Part shown: one piece after another, positions 15,702 to 23,405 of the stretch | Position numbering within the stretch: position 1 is the stretch's first letter | Layout: each line of letters begins with the position of its first letter | NCBI RefSeq assembly: GCF_051414035.1 | Contig: NZ_JBLKNW010000006.1 | Span: forward strand, 186,001-250,000 | Direction: 5' to 3' | Source: Halosimplex amylolyticum | GTDB taxonomy: Archaea > Halobacteriota > Halobacteria > Halobacteriales > Haloarculaceae | Length of the DNA: 64,000 bases | The notes under the pieces: model-generated | Told to the model about the DNA's origin: nothing | The model's database searches: none | The model's input: only the letters and a program-made list of their open reading frames with translations | Translations under genes and position numbers: made by a program

Positions 15702-15986
15702 TCAGGCGGCCGCTTCGAACGCCTCGCGCAGCGAGTCGGACTTCTCGATGACGCGGTCGGCCCCGGTCTCCAGCGCGTCGAGCGCGTCGGTGTTCTCGTC
15801 GGTCTTGATCGTCAGCACGGGGTCGGTCTGGCCCCCTGACTGCTCGGGGTTCACGTCGTACGTCGCCGCTGTGATCCCCTCCGTCTCCAGCAGCGCGCCC
15901 TTCAGCACGTTCATGAACGTGTGGTCTTCGCCCGCGATCTCGATAGAGATCATCGTCGGCTCTTTCTCGATGACCCGCAGTTCCAT
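15702..15986 (-). CDS. rpoL: DNA-directed RNA polymerase subunit L (Rpo11)
   Basis: The 94-residue protein starts MELRVIEKEPTMISIEIAGED, followed by HTFMNVLKGALLE, the diagnostic Rpo11/RPB11 dimerisation motif. It pairs with Rpo3 in the assembly platform of archaeal RNA polymerase. Its length is normal for the family. A 20-codon upstream extension of the frame lacks homology. The gene appears monocistronic. Confidence 0.95.
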   Translation of the reverse strand: MELRVIEKEPTMISIEIAGEDHTFMNVLKGALLETEGITAATYDVNPEQSGGQTDPVLTIKTDENTDALDALETGADRVIEKSDSLREAFEAAA

Positions 15987-16170
15987 ACCCGTATCCAGCG
16001 CGTTCGCGCGCATCAAACTTACGTTCCCGCCCCAGATACTCGCCACTCGGCTCGCGACCGCACCCGGCTCAGGTCACGACCACACGCTACACGGCTCGCG
16101 ACCACACCGCTCGGCCCGTGACCACACGTCGCTCCGGTCGCCCGCGCCGTCACCTGTCCCCGGAGCCGCC

Positions 16171-16437
16171 TCAAACGACTGCGTACACCATCAACAGCCC
16201 GAAGTAGACGAGGATCAGCACGGCCAGCGCCTTGAGCCTGAACCGGCGCAGCTGGCCCGTCTCCGCCTCGTGGGTCGACTCGTACGCCGCGCGCTCCTCG
16301 TCGCCGATGACGTCCGCGTGGACCTGCCCGCGGTGGAGCGCGAGCAACCCCTCGTTCTCCAGGGGGCGGCCGCAGTACTCGCACTCGACTGGCGTCCGAT
16401 CGGGCGGCACGTCGTACGTGGTCTGTTCGTCGGTCAT
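16171..16437 (-). CDS. Small zinc-finger membrane protein (one C-terminal helix)
   Basis: The 88-residue protein has a C2H2-like zinc knuckle in its first half (CEYCGRPLENEGLLALHRGQVH, at about residues 19-40) and one hydrophobic helix at the C-terminus (LKALAVLILVYFGLLMVYAVV). It starts 3 nt after the stop of the large membrane protein and faces the cytochrome oxidase subunit III gene, so an accessory role in oxidase assembly is possible. That role is inferred from context only. Confidence 0.8.
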   Translation of the reverse strand: MTDEQTTYDVPPDRTPVECEYCGRPLENEGLLALHRGQVHADVIGDEERAAYESTHEAETGQLRRFRLKALAVLILVYFGLLMVYAVV

Positions 16438-16440
16438 TGG

Positions 16441-17823
16441 TCAGGAGAGGTACGGGAGCGGCACGTCCGGTCGGGTCACGATCCAGAGGCTCGCCATGGT
16501 GTAGCCGATCATCACGGCGATGAACGGGTACTGGCTGCGGATGGCCTGCAGGCGGCCGGGGAAGAGATCGAAGGCCGTGGCGTGAGCGGCGAGGATCGCC
16601 AGGAGGTGACCACCCAGAACGCCCGCGATGGCGACGCCACCGAACCAGCCGGGGACGACGATAAGCCCGGGGTTCACCGTCGCGAGCGGCGCCGTCACCG
16701 CCGCGAACAGTGCCGGGATCAACGAGAGGAAGTAGCCCAGGAAGTGCGCGACGTGGTAGCCGGCGGCGATGGCCAGAAGCGGCGGGGCGAACCGCCGCGC
16801 GAGCGTCGCGCTGGCGACGTAGGTGGGCGCCGTCCGGCGGGCGAGCCGGGACGCCAGCAGGTAGACGCCGAGGAAGAGCGCGAAGCCGGCGATCATCGCC
16901 CCCGGGTAGAGCAGTGCCGGCGGGTAGCCGAGGCCGACGAGACCGCGTGCGAGGTCGCGCCAGGCCGGCGTGGCGACGAACCCGTCGAAGGTGGTCACCC
17001 AGAGGATCGCGACGACGAACGCCGCGTCGTCCACCCCGTCCAGCAGGTCCGAGGTGAGCGCGGCGCCGGGCAGACGAAGGCTCAGTGACCCGTCGTCGCC
17101 GCGGCCGATCGGCGCGACGGCGCCGTAGTAGCGGAACACCCTGGCGACCGGGTCGACCTCGCCGAACCACGTCTCGGTCCCGTAGACGACGGCGCCGGCG
17201 AGCGTCACGACCGAGTACGCGACGACCGTCACGGCGAGGACGGGCGGTTCGTCGGCCAGCGGACTGACCACTTCGATCCAGACGAGCGCGAGCAGGCCCG
17301 CGACGCTCGGCCACGCGCCGAAGCGCCACCGATAGGTCCGGCCCAGCTCCGGGAGCGCAGCGACGACCGTCCGCCACGGGTTCAGCGCCGGCCAGGCGTT
17401 GCCGAGGAGGTACGTGCTCATCGCGAACCCGGCCCACCAGCCCGCCCAGACGATCACCACAGCGGGGTTCGACAGCGGGTCGCTCGGCCCGACGAACCCC
17501 GTTACTACGATGCCGACGAGGACCACGACACCGAGTGCGCCCGCGGCCCACCGGAGTGCCGTCGGGGCCGGGAGGCCGACGGTCCAGCGTCGGTCGACGA
17601 GCGCGTCGACGGCTTCGCGGTCGGTCGCGAAACTCGCCAGCAGGAAAGAGGCCCCGACGACCGCTCCGCCAGTGGCGAGCATCAGCCACGTCGGGACGGT
17701 CAGCGACTCCCGGGCGGCACCGCCCAGGGACCCGCCGTGTGCGAGCGCCGGCCGCGTCGCGACCGCGACGAGCGCAGCGAGCGCGACCCCGACCAGCCCC
17801 GACCAGCGCGTGCGTCGTCCCAT
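16441..17823 (-). CDS. Large multi-pass membrane protein next to oxidase subunit III
   Basis: The 460-residue protein has an N-terminal hydrophobic segment ending in ALAHGGS, which may be a signal or first helix, and roughly eleven further membrane helices. Histidines and aromatics lie in membrane regions (GYHVAHFLGYFLSLIP; GGHLLAILAAHATAFDLF), possibly binding metal or heme. It is in one operon with the small zinc-finger protein and divergent from coxC. I do not know a specific family; a role in respiratory-complex maturation or small-molecule transport is a guess from context. Confidence 0.8.
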   Translation of the reverse strand: MGRRTRWSGLVGVALAALVAVATRPALAHGGSLGGAARESLTVPTWLMLATGGAVVGASFLLASFATDREAVDALVDRRWTVGLPAPTALRWAAGALGVVVLVGIVVTGFVGPSDPLSNPAVVIVWAGWWAGFAMSTYLLGNAWPALNPWRTVVAALPELGRTYRWRFGAWPSVAGLLALVWIEVVSPLADEPPVLAVTVVAYSVVTLAGAVVYGTETWFGEVDPVARVFRYYGAVAPIGRGDDGSLSLRLPGAALTSDLLDGVDDAAFVVAILWVTTFDGFVATPAWRDLARGLVGLGYPPALLYPGAMIAGFALFLGVYLLASRLARRTAPTYVASATLARRFAPPLLAIAAGYHVAHFLGYFLSLIPALFAAVTAPLATVNPGLIVVPGWFGGVAIAGVLGGHLLAILAAHATAFDLFPGRLQAIRSQYPFIAVMIGYTMASLWIVTRPDVPLPYLS

Positions 17824-18002
17824 CTGCCGGGGGTTCGCTCCCCCGTCGCCTGAAAGTATCGAAACCCTTCGAGAGCACTCCGACGCGAGTCAGCATACCG
17901 ACCGCGCCCGACCCGAACTTGTTTGTCCGCGGGGGCCGAACGAGTTCGGGATCTCACACGAACGATCGTAAGAGTGCGGCCGGCCGCGGACGGTTTGAGA
18001 GG

Positions 18003-18009
18003 GTTTTTA
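18003..18009 (+). promoter_or_regulatory. TATA box for coxC
   Basis: The T-rich element TTTTTAG lies about 28 nt before the ATG at 18034, at leaderless spacing. Confidence 0.45.
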
Positions 18010-18033
18010 GTGTTGCTGGCGCAAGCGAGACGT

Positions 18034-18903
18034 ATGAGTCTCGCGGACGATACGACAGAGGACCACGGGGACCACGGCGGTCACCACCTGCCCGCGGTCG
18101 AGGACTGGCCGCGTGGGTTCGGCGAGGCGAGCTGGTGGCCGTTCGTCACCGCCGTCGGCGCGGCGGGCATCTACGTCGCGGCCGCGCTGTTCGTGCTCGG
18201 CCGGGGCGACGAACCGCTCGTCGGGCCGATGCTCGGCCCGGGGGCCGCCATCGCGAGCGTCCTCCTCTTCCTCGTCGGCCTCTACGGCTGGCTGTACCAC
18301 GCGTTCATCGTCAACTTCTGGGAAGGCGGCACCGACGAGCACGGCGGCGGCACGCTCCGGCTCGCGATGATACTGTTCCTCGTGACGGAGGTCGCCACGT
18401 TCGGCGCCGGCTTCGTCTACTACTTCTTCATCCGCGCGGGGACGTGGCCGCCCGAGCACCTCCCGCACCTGCTGAGCAGCCTCGTGCTCGCCAACACGGC
18501 GATCCTGATCGTCAGCAGTTTCACGCTCCACTTCGCGCACGTCGCGCTCCGGAAGAACAACCGCTCGCGGTTCCTCCAGTTGCTCGGCCTCACGCTCGTG
18601 CTCGGGATCATCTTCATCGGCGGCCAGGTCCTGGAGTACTACGAGTTCATCGTCAACGAAGGGTTCACGCTCACCGGCGGCGCCTTCGCGTCGGCCTTCT
18701 ACGGGCTGACCGGCCTCCACGGCCTGCACGTCACCATGGGCGCCGTCCTCCTCGGCATCGTCTTCCTGCGCGGATTCAAGGGCCAGTACTCGGCCGACCG
18801 CCACACCTCGGTCAGCACCGTCTCGATGTACTGGCACTTCGTCGACGTCGTCTGGGTGTTCCTGGTCGTCGTCCTCTACGTCGGCGCCGCGGCCACGCTC
18901 TGA
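18034..18903 (+). CDS. coxC: Cytochrome c oxidase-type heme-copper oxidase subunit III
   Basis: The 289-residue protein has a His/Asp-rich N-terminus (MSLADDTTEDHGDHGGHH) and seven hydrophobic helices. Subunit III hallmarks are FLVTEVATFGAGFVYYF, GGQVLEYYEF, FYGLTGLHGLHVTMGA and, at the end, SVSTVSMYWHFVDVVWVFLV. Subunit III stabilises the oxidase in the membrane and lacks redox centres. Subunits I and II are not in the window. The start at 18034 is backed by the TATA spacing; an open upstream extension is basic and unlike the family. Confidence 0.95.
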   Translation: MSLADDTTEDHGDHGGHHLPAVEDWPRGFGEASWWPFVTAVGAAGIYVAAALFVLGRGDEPLVGPMLGPGAAIASVLLFLVGLYGWLYHAFIVNFWEGGTDEHGGGTLRLAMILFLVTEVATFGAGFVYYFFIRAGTWPPEHLPHLLSSLVLANTAILIVSSFTLHFAHVALRKNNRSRFLQLLGLTLVLGIIFIGGQVLEYYEFIVNEGFTLTGGAFASAFYGLTGLHGLHVTMGAVLLGIVFLRGFKGQYSADRHTSVSTVSMYWHFVDVVWVFLVVVLYVGAAATL

Positions 18904-18941
18904 GCGGGAGTTTCAAGGCCCGTTCTCCCCTTCTCGCGGAC

Positions 18942-19184
18942 ATGGAATCACTCGACGTCGAAGACGGGTTCGACGTGCACGACTACCGCCACGGCCTGAA
19001 GCTCCGCAAGCAGGATCGGGGGACGATGCACCTCGAAAACCGCGACGAGTTCGGTTGTCCCGCCTGCGGCGAGGTCTTCGAGCAACTGTTCGTCTCCGAG
19101 CGACGGGAGAACACCTTCGGCGACCCCGGGACCTCCTTCTGCGTCGTCCGCACCGACGACCAGATCCTGCTGCTCACTCACTGA
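18942..19184 (+). CDS. Small haloarchaeal protein with CPxC motif
   Basis: The 80-residue protein MESLDVEDGFDVHDYRHGLK... has a zinc-ribbon-like FGCPACGEVFEQLFVSE at its centre and a C-terminal FCVVRTDDQILLLTH. It may bind one zinc ion with a partner, as only one CxxC and a lone Cys are present. Similar haloarchaeal proteins have been labelled flagella-cluster proteins, but nothing nearby supports that. It begins 38 nt after coxC. Confidence 0.75.
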   Translation: MESLDVEDGFDVHDYRHGLKLRKQDRGTMHLENRDEFGCPACGEVFEQLFVSERRENTFGDPGTSFCVVRTDDQILLLTH

Positions 19185-19200
19185 TCGCCTCCGCCGGTTC

Positions 19201-19545
19201 TCAGGACGCCGCCGGATTCCAGACGCCCGCAACCAGGAGCGCGAGCAGGACGAAGTAGGTCGCCAGGCCCCAGCAGGCCGCGGCGACGAGCCAGTGACCG
19301 TCGACGGCGACTGCCACTGCGCCCCCGGCCACGAGCGCGACGAGGCTGCCGATCTGAACCACGGGTCGTTCCCACAGGTCGCCAGCGGGCGTCTCGGCGA
19401 CGAACAGCGCTTCGACGGCCAGTGCCGCCGCGACGCCAGCTGCGGCGCTCCGTGGTTCTGCCAGCAGGGAAAGCGACTCCGTGACCGCGAGAACGGCCAG
19501 CAGCGCGACTCCACTCGCCGCTGCGAGCGACGCGTCGCGCCGCAT
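19201..19545 (-). CDS. Small multi-pass membrane protein, unknown
   Basis: The 114-residue hydrophobic protein (MRRDASLAAASGVALLAVL...) has four predicted membrane helices separated by short loops and ends VAGVWNPAAS. No functional residue stands out. ATG at 19563 is an alternative start six codons upstream. It is convergent with the CPxC protein gene. Confidence 0.65.
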   Translation of the reverse strand: MRRDASLAAASGVALLAVLAVTESLSLLAEPRSAAAGVAAALAVEALFVAETPAGDLWERPVVQIGSLVALVAGGAVAVAVDGHWLVAAACWGLATYFVLLALLVAGVWNPAAS

Positions 19546-19651
19546 CCCTATCACGGTGAGCACTGTTCGACCGACGGCAGACGCGGTTCCGGGTCGACAG
19601 CCGAATCGTGCGTCCGACGCGGCCGCTGTCCGGTACCGTTCACGGGCCGCG

Positions 19652-19828
19652 TCAGGTCGTGAAGCCGGCGTCGGCCTCGTGTTCTTCGAGCACCCACTCT
19701 AGTTCCTCGATAGCCCGGAGGATGGCGACCTCGGCCTCGTCCTCCAGCTCCGAGGTCGGCGGGTCCGTTCTGTCGTACGCGTCTTCGAGTTCGGCGATCC
19801 GTTCCCGGATGTCGTCCTCTGACCGCAT
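19652..19828 (-). CDS. Small acidic helical haloarchaeal protein
   Basis: The 58-residue protein MRSEDDIRERIAELEDAYDR... carries heptad-like spacing (IRERIAELEDAY; AILRAIEELEWVLEEHEAD), suggesting a helical hairpin or coiled coil. It is strongly acidic. The frame is open 20 codons upstream, but MRSEDD is the natural start. The function is unknown. Confidence 0.7.
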   Translation of the reverse strand: MRSEDDIRERIAELEDAYDRTDPPTSELEDEAEVAILRAIEELEWVLEEHEADAGFTT

Positions 19829-19936
19829 ACTCTCGACGAGCGTCCGAACCCGCTTGATGGTACCGGTCGGAGCTACCCGAACGTCCACGCCGCGATTCGG
19901 TCCTGTGACGGGCGAACATCGGACTCTGCTGTGGTG

Positions 19937-20180
19937 ACTGGACTTGAACCACGTTCACGCCGCTCCCGGCCGCCGCTCGTGGTCAGATTCAAATCCCGCA
20001 CCCGGCTTTCGCTCCGCACGTTCGTTCACCGGAGCGGCTTCGCCGCTCCGAGCAGTCGCTCACGATCGTTCGCGACGACGCAGGAAGCCGGTGGGGGGAG
20101 TGAACCACGGTCACTCCACTTCGCTCCGTTCCCTGATTCAAATCCGCCGGCGTCCGCTGCTCACGTTCGTTCGCAGCAGG
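19937..20180. repeat. Partial copies of the tRNA-Thr 3' region
   Basis: CAGGAAGCCGGTGG occurs at 20081-20094 and again at 20177-20190, where it includes the 3' end of tRNA-Thr (acceptor stem and discriminator). After the outer copy, GGGAGTGAACC mimics the T-arm. Further T-arm-like fragments (GGACTTGAACCACG at 19940; GATTCAAATCC near 19986 and 20135) lie beyond. This is the pattern left by repeated site-specific integration into a tRNA 3' end and later decay. No integrase gene remains here. No protein gene is seen in 19829-20181. Confidence 0.6.
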
Positions 20181-20181
20181 A

Positions 20182-20256
20182 AGCCGGTGGAGGGATTTGA
20201 ACCCTCGGCCTAATCCTTACGAAGGATTCGCTCTAGCCAGTCTGAGCTACACCGGC
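20182..20256 (-). tRNA. tRNA-Thr (anticodon CGU)
   Basis: The 75-nt gene folds to a full cloverleaf on the minus strand. The acceptor GCCGGUG pairs with CACCGGC, followed by discriminator U. The D arm is GCUC...GAGC, the anticodon stem AAUCC/GGAUU encloses the loop UUCGUAA with anticodon CGU, and the T arm GAGGG-UUCAAAU-CCCUC is perfect. CGU reads ACG, hence threonine. There is no intron and no encoded CCA. Confidence 0.97.
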
Positions 20257-20346
20257 GCGTTCGGGGCACAGCGCCTCGCTCCACCTCAACGTAGCGCCGA
20301 TAACCGCAATAAGGATTGCGAATCGGGACTGGTCTGTGACCCAGAC

Positions 20347-21333
20347 TCACTCCGCTCGCGTCAGTCGCACGTCCAGGCAGACGTTCTCCTCGTGAGGGGC
20401 GTACGACCGAACGGTGTGGCGCGTCTCGACGGTCACGTCGTACTCGGGTTCGGCCGCCTCGCGGACCGCACGCTCGCCCGGACCGAACGGGTCGTCCTCG
20501 TGCTGGATGTCGTAGTAGTGGACGACGCACTCCGCGCCCGCGAGCGCGACCGCCGCGTCGAGGAACTCGTCGGCGCTGTGGGGCAGGTTCATCACCAGTC
20601 TGTCCGCCCACCCCTCGTAGTCATCGGCCACCGTGCGTACGTCACCGCAGATGGCTGTCACGCGGTCCGCGACCCCGTTTCGCTCGGCGTTCTCCCGGAG
20701 GTACTCGATCGCGGCCTCGTTGATGTCGACGCCGACGGCCGTCGCCCCGTGCTTGGCGGCGGGGATCACGAACGGGCCGACACCGGCGAACATGTCGAAG
20801 AAGTGCTCGCCCTCGGCGACCTGCTCGGTGACGCGGTGGCGCTCGGTCGCGAGTCGCGGCGAGAAGTACACCGTCGAGAGGTCGAGCGCGAACTCGCAAC
20901 CGTACTCGCGATGGACCGCTTCCGTGCTCTCGCCGGCCAGCACCTCCCAGTCACGGACCCGTTCGGTACCCTTGACCTTCGACGCGCGGTTCACGACCGT
21001 CTTCACCGGCAGGTCCGACTCGACGATCGCGTCCGCGAGCGCCCGCGCTCGCTCGGGGTCGTCCTCGTCGACGATGACCACGTCGCCGAGTCGCTCGTAG
21101 GTCGGGTCGAACGAGAGACTGTCCGCCGGCATCGTCTGCGTCTCCCGCCGTTCGGCCCCCCGGACGACGATCTCGAACTCGTCTGGGACCGCGGCCTCGT
21201 CGCTGACCGGGATGTAGAGGGCACCGTCGGCGACCTCGATCTCGTAGTCCTCGGCGATCAGGTCGGCGTCGGCGAGGCGTCGACGGGTCGCTTCGCCGTC
21301 CTCGCGAGGCACCCGAACGCAGGAGACGTCCAT
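20347..21333 (-). CDS. trm5: tRNA (guanine-37-N1)-methyltransferase, Trm5 family
   Basis: The 328-residue enzyme methylates G37 next to the anticodon, which prevents frameshifting, and also starts wyosine synthesis in archaea. The N-terminal domain (about 1-120) is followed by the VYFSPRLATERHRVTEQV region and the SAM-binding FFDMFAGVGPFVIPAAK and VGVDINEAAIEYL. The catalytic NLPHSADEFLD motif comes next. This order is specific to Trm5. It ends about 90 nt from tRNA-Thr. Confidence 0.93.
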   Translation of the reverse strand: MDVSCVRVPREDGEATRRRLADADLIAEDYEIEVADGALYIPVSDEAAVPDEFEIVVRGAERRETQTMPADSLSFDPTYERLGDVVIVDEDDPERARALADAIVESDLPVKTVVNRASKVKGTERVRDWEVLAGESTEAVHREYGCEFALDLSTVYFSPRLATERHRVTEQVAEGEHFFDMFAGVGPFVIPAAKHGATAVGVDINEAAIEYLRENAERNGVADRVTAICGDVRTVADDYEGWADRLVMNLPHSADEFLDAAVALAGAECVVHYYDIQHEDDPFGPGERAVREAAEPEYDVTVETRHTVRSYAPHEENVCLDVRLTRAE

Positions 21334-21457
21334 ACCGTGGGTTGGTCGGCGTTCAGCGGTAAGCCTGACGCTTCCGGCTCGGGACCCACCGAACGCGGCT
21401 CACTCCGTCGCTGCCGTCGTTCGGGGGGCTTAATCCGCTCGGCGAGAGACCCACGGT

Positions 21458-22237
21458 ATGCTCACCTTCGTCGGACTCGGGCTCTACGACGAGCGCTCGG
21501 TCACCGTCGCCGGCCGCGACGCGATCCGGGCGGCCGACCGCGTCGTCGCCGAGTTCTACACCAGCAAGCTCGCCGGCGCGACCGTCGCCGACCTCGAAGC
21601 CTACCACGACACCGAGATCGAAGTCCGCGACCGCGCCGGCGTCGAACAGAAACCGGACGATATCCTCGACGACGCCGTCGACGCCGACGTGGTCTTCCTC
21701 ACCGCCGGAGACACGATGATCTCGACGACGCACACCGACCTCCGACTCCGTGCCCACGACCGGGGCATCGAGACGCGCGTCGTCCACGGGACGACCGCAC
21801 AGGCCGCAGCCAGCTCGCTCACCGGCCTGCAGAACTACCGCTTCGGCAAGGCGACCACGCTCCCGTTCGAGCGCTCGCACGCCGGCGACGCCCTCCCCGA
21901 GAGCGTCCTCGAAACGGTCGACGACAACCGTGAACGCGGGCTCCACACCCTGATCTTCCTCGACATCGACGCCGCGAACGACGACTACATGCGCGCCGAC
22001 GAGGCCACCGCCCGTCTCGCCGAGGCGTACGACGACGTCCTCGGCGTCGTCGTCGCCCGCGCCGGGAGTCCAGCCCCCGTCGTCCGGGCCGACCGACTCT
22101 CCGCACTCTCCGAGGAATCGTTCGGCGACCCGCTCCACCTGCTCGTGATCCCCGGCGACCTCCACCTCATGGAACGGGACGCACTCGCCGCGCTCGCCGA
22201 CGCGCCGACCGAAGCGCTCGAAGAACTAGTCGTCTGA
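21458..22237 (+). CDS. dph5: Diphthine synthase
   Basis: The 259-residue SAM-dependent enzyme methylates the modified histidine of elongation factor 2 in the diphthamide pathway. It begins MLTFVGLGLYDERSVTV, the family signature, with DVVFLTAGDTMISTTHTDLR and HGTTAQAAASSLTGLQNYRFGKA following. A TATA-like TTAATC about 26 nt before the ATG suits a leaderless mRNA. Its 3' end overlaps artA by 12 nt on the opposite strand. Confidence 0.95.
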   Translation: MLTFVGLGLYDERSVTVAGRDAIRAADRVVAEFYTSKLAGATVADLEAYHDTEIEVRDRAGVEQKPDDILDDAVDADVVFLTAGDTMISTTHTDLRLRAHDRGIETRVVHGTTAQAAASSLTGLQNYRFGKATTLPFERSHAGDALPESVLETVDDNRERGLHTLIFLDIDAANDDYMRADEATARLAEAYDDVLGVVVARAGSPAPVVRADRLSALSEESFGDPLHLLVIPGDLHLMERDALAALADAPTEALEELVV

Positions 22238-23233
22238 CGGCGTTTCGGCGCTCGCCTCGGCTGGTGCCGACGGGGCCTCCAGCGCCGTCCCGAGGTCGTA
22301 TTCCGTGCCCGTGACGACGAACAGCAGGTCCTCGATTATCGCCAGCACTTCCGGGAGCTCCCGGACGACGAGATAGGTGATGCCCACGAGCGCCACGACC
22401 GAGAGGCTCTGGGCGACGATGCGGTCCCCCACGAAATACGATACGCGCGGGAGTTCCTCGCTCCCGAAGAGCGTCAACACGAGGTCGGGGAACACGTGCA
22501 GGTACTGCTCGCCGAACGTCAGTCCGATGAAGACGTTCCGGAAGAGGTTGAGCACGTAGATCACCGGGAGCGAAACGGCGAGTGCGCGGAACTTCCGCCG
22601 CCACGGCGCTTCTACCGCCGCTATCAGCCCGGCGAAGATGGACATGCTCCCGATGCCCGTGCAGGCGAGGAGGATGGTGTACGTGATCCGATGGCTCTCC
22701 TCGCCCGCGGTGTACGGGAGGTCGTTCACGAAGACGAACGTGTTGCGGTACGGGTCGGGGTCGATACCGGGGAGATCTAGCTGCGCTCCGTTGACGACTT
22801 CGGGGTGGTGGCCCGTCAGCGCCATCAGGAACTCCGTCTGTCGCGTGACCGTCTCGACGAGGAGCTGTCGGAGGACGGGGATCGATTCGAACGGGAAGAA
22901 CACGACGCCCATCAGGAACACCGCGCGCGAGAGGACGAACAGCGAGTCCCGCCCCTGCCAGAGGAGGTACCCCACGTAGAAGGCCGCCGGAACGGCCACG
23001 AGCGATCCGACTCCCTCGATGATGCTCTTCTGGACGAACGCGAAGTGGTAGATGAGGCTGAACCAGAAGACGCCGAACAGCCCCCATCCGGCGACGCCCG
23101 CGTAGCGGGCGGCTTCCCGCTCGCCGTGCCAGTCGAGCGCCGCAGTGACGAGAAACGCCGCGAGGACCAGCCACGCGAGCGGATCGGAGAACTGCGTGGC
23201 CCATTCCAGTCCCGCGAGTACGCCGCCGATCAT
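22226..23233 (-). CDS. artA: Archaeosortase A
   Basis: The 335-residue integral membrane cysteine protease/transpeptidase has about eight helices. Its catalytic residues appear in order: Cys in ILLACTGIGSMSIFAG, Arg in VLNLFRNVFIG. The family processes PGF-CTERM proteins by cutting near the motif and attaching a lipid. The S-layer gene, which ends in a PGF-CTERM signal, lies 172 nt upstream on the same strand. The start MIGGVLAGLEWATQF at 23233 is backed by a minus-strand CATATA element about 33 nt before it. Confidence 0.95.
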   Translation of the reverse strand: MIGGVLAGLEWATQFSDPLAWLVLAAFLVTAALDWHGEREAARYAGVAGWGLFGVFWFSLIYHFAFVQKSIIEGVGSLVAVPAAFYVGYLLWQGRDSLFVLSRAVFLMGVVFFPFESIPVLRQLLVETVTRQTEFLMALTGHHPEVVNGAQLDLPGIDPDPYRNTFVFVNDLPYTAGEESHRITYTILLACTGIGSMSIFAGLIAAVEAPWRRKFRALAVSLPVIYVLNLFRNVFIGLTFGEQYLHVFPDLVLTLFGSEELPRVSYFVGDRIVAQSLSVVALVGITYLVVRELPEVLAIIEDLLFVVTGTEYDLGTALEAPSAPAEASAETPSDD

Positions 23234-23405
23234 CTGTCTATCCCCATCTACTGTGATCGCGGCTATATGCTTTGTCGTTACGTGCCCGTCGCGCGCACGG
23301 GCGCGGCTGGCCAGAACAGATCGCAATCGTACGGCCGTCGCTATCGACGTTGCATCGAAAAAATGTCGAATGGGTCGAGTCGGGCGTCAGCCCGATGATT
23401 CTACC

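Noticed and set aside
16019..17896. 625-codon arginine-rich minus-strand frame
   Set aside because: It overlaps the membrane protein and zinc-finger genes in another phase; its Arg/Gly/Pro content is typical of a shadow.
20197..21933. 578-codon plus-strand frame across tRNA-Thr, trm5 and dph5
   Set aside because: It reads through a tRNA gene and antisense to trm5, so it is not a gene.
23233..23247. Five-codon ORF before artA as another coupled leader ORF
   Set aside because: The TATA-like element predicts transcription starting inside or after this ORF, so it would not be in the mRNA.
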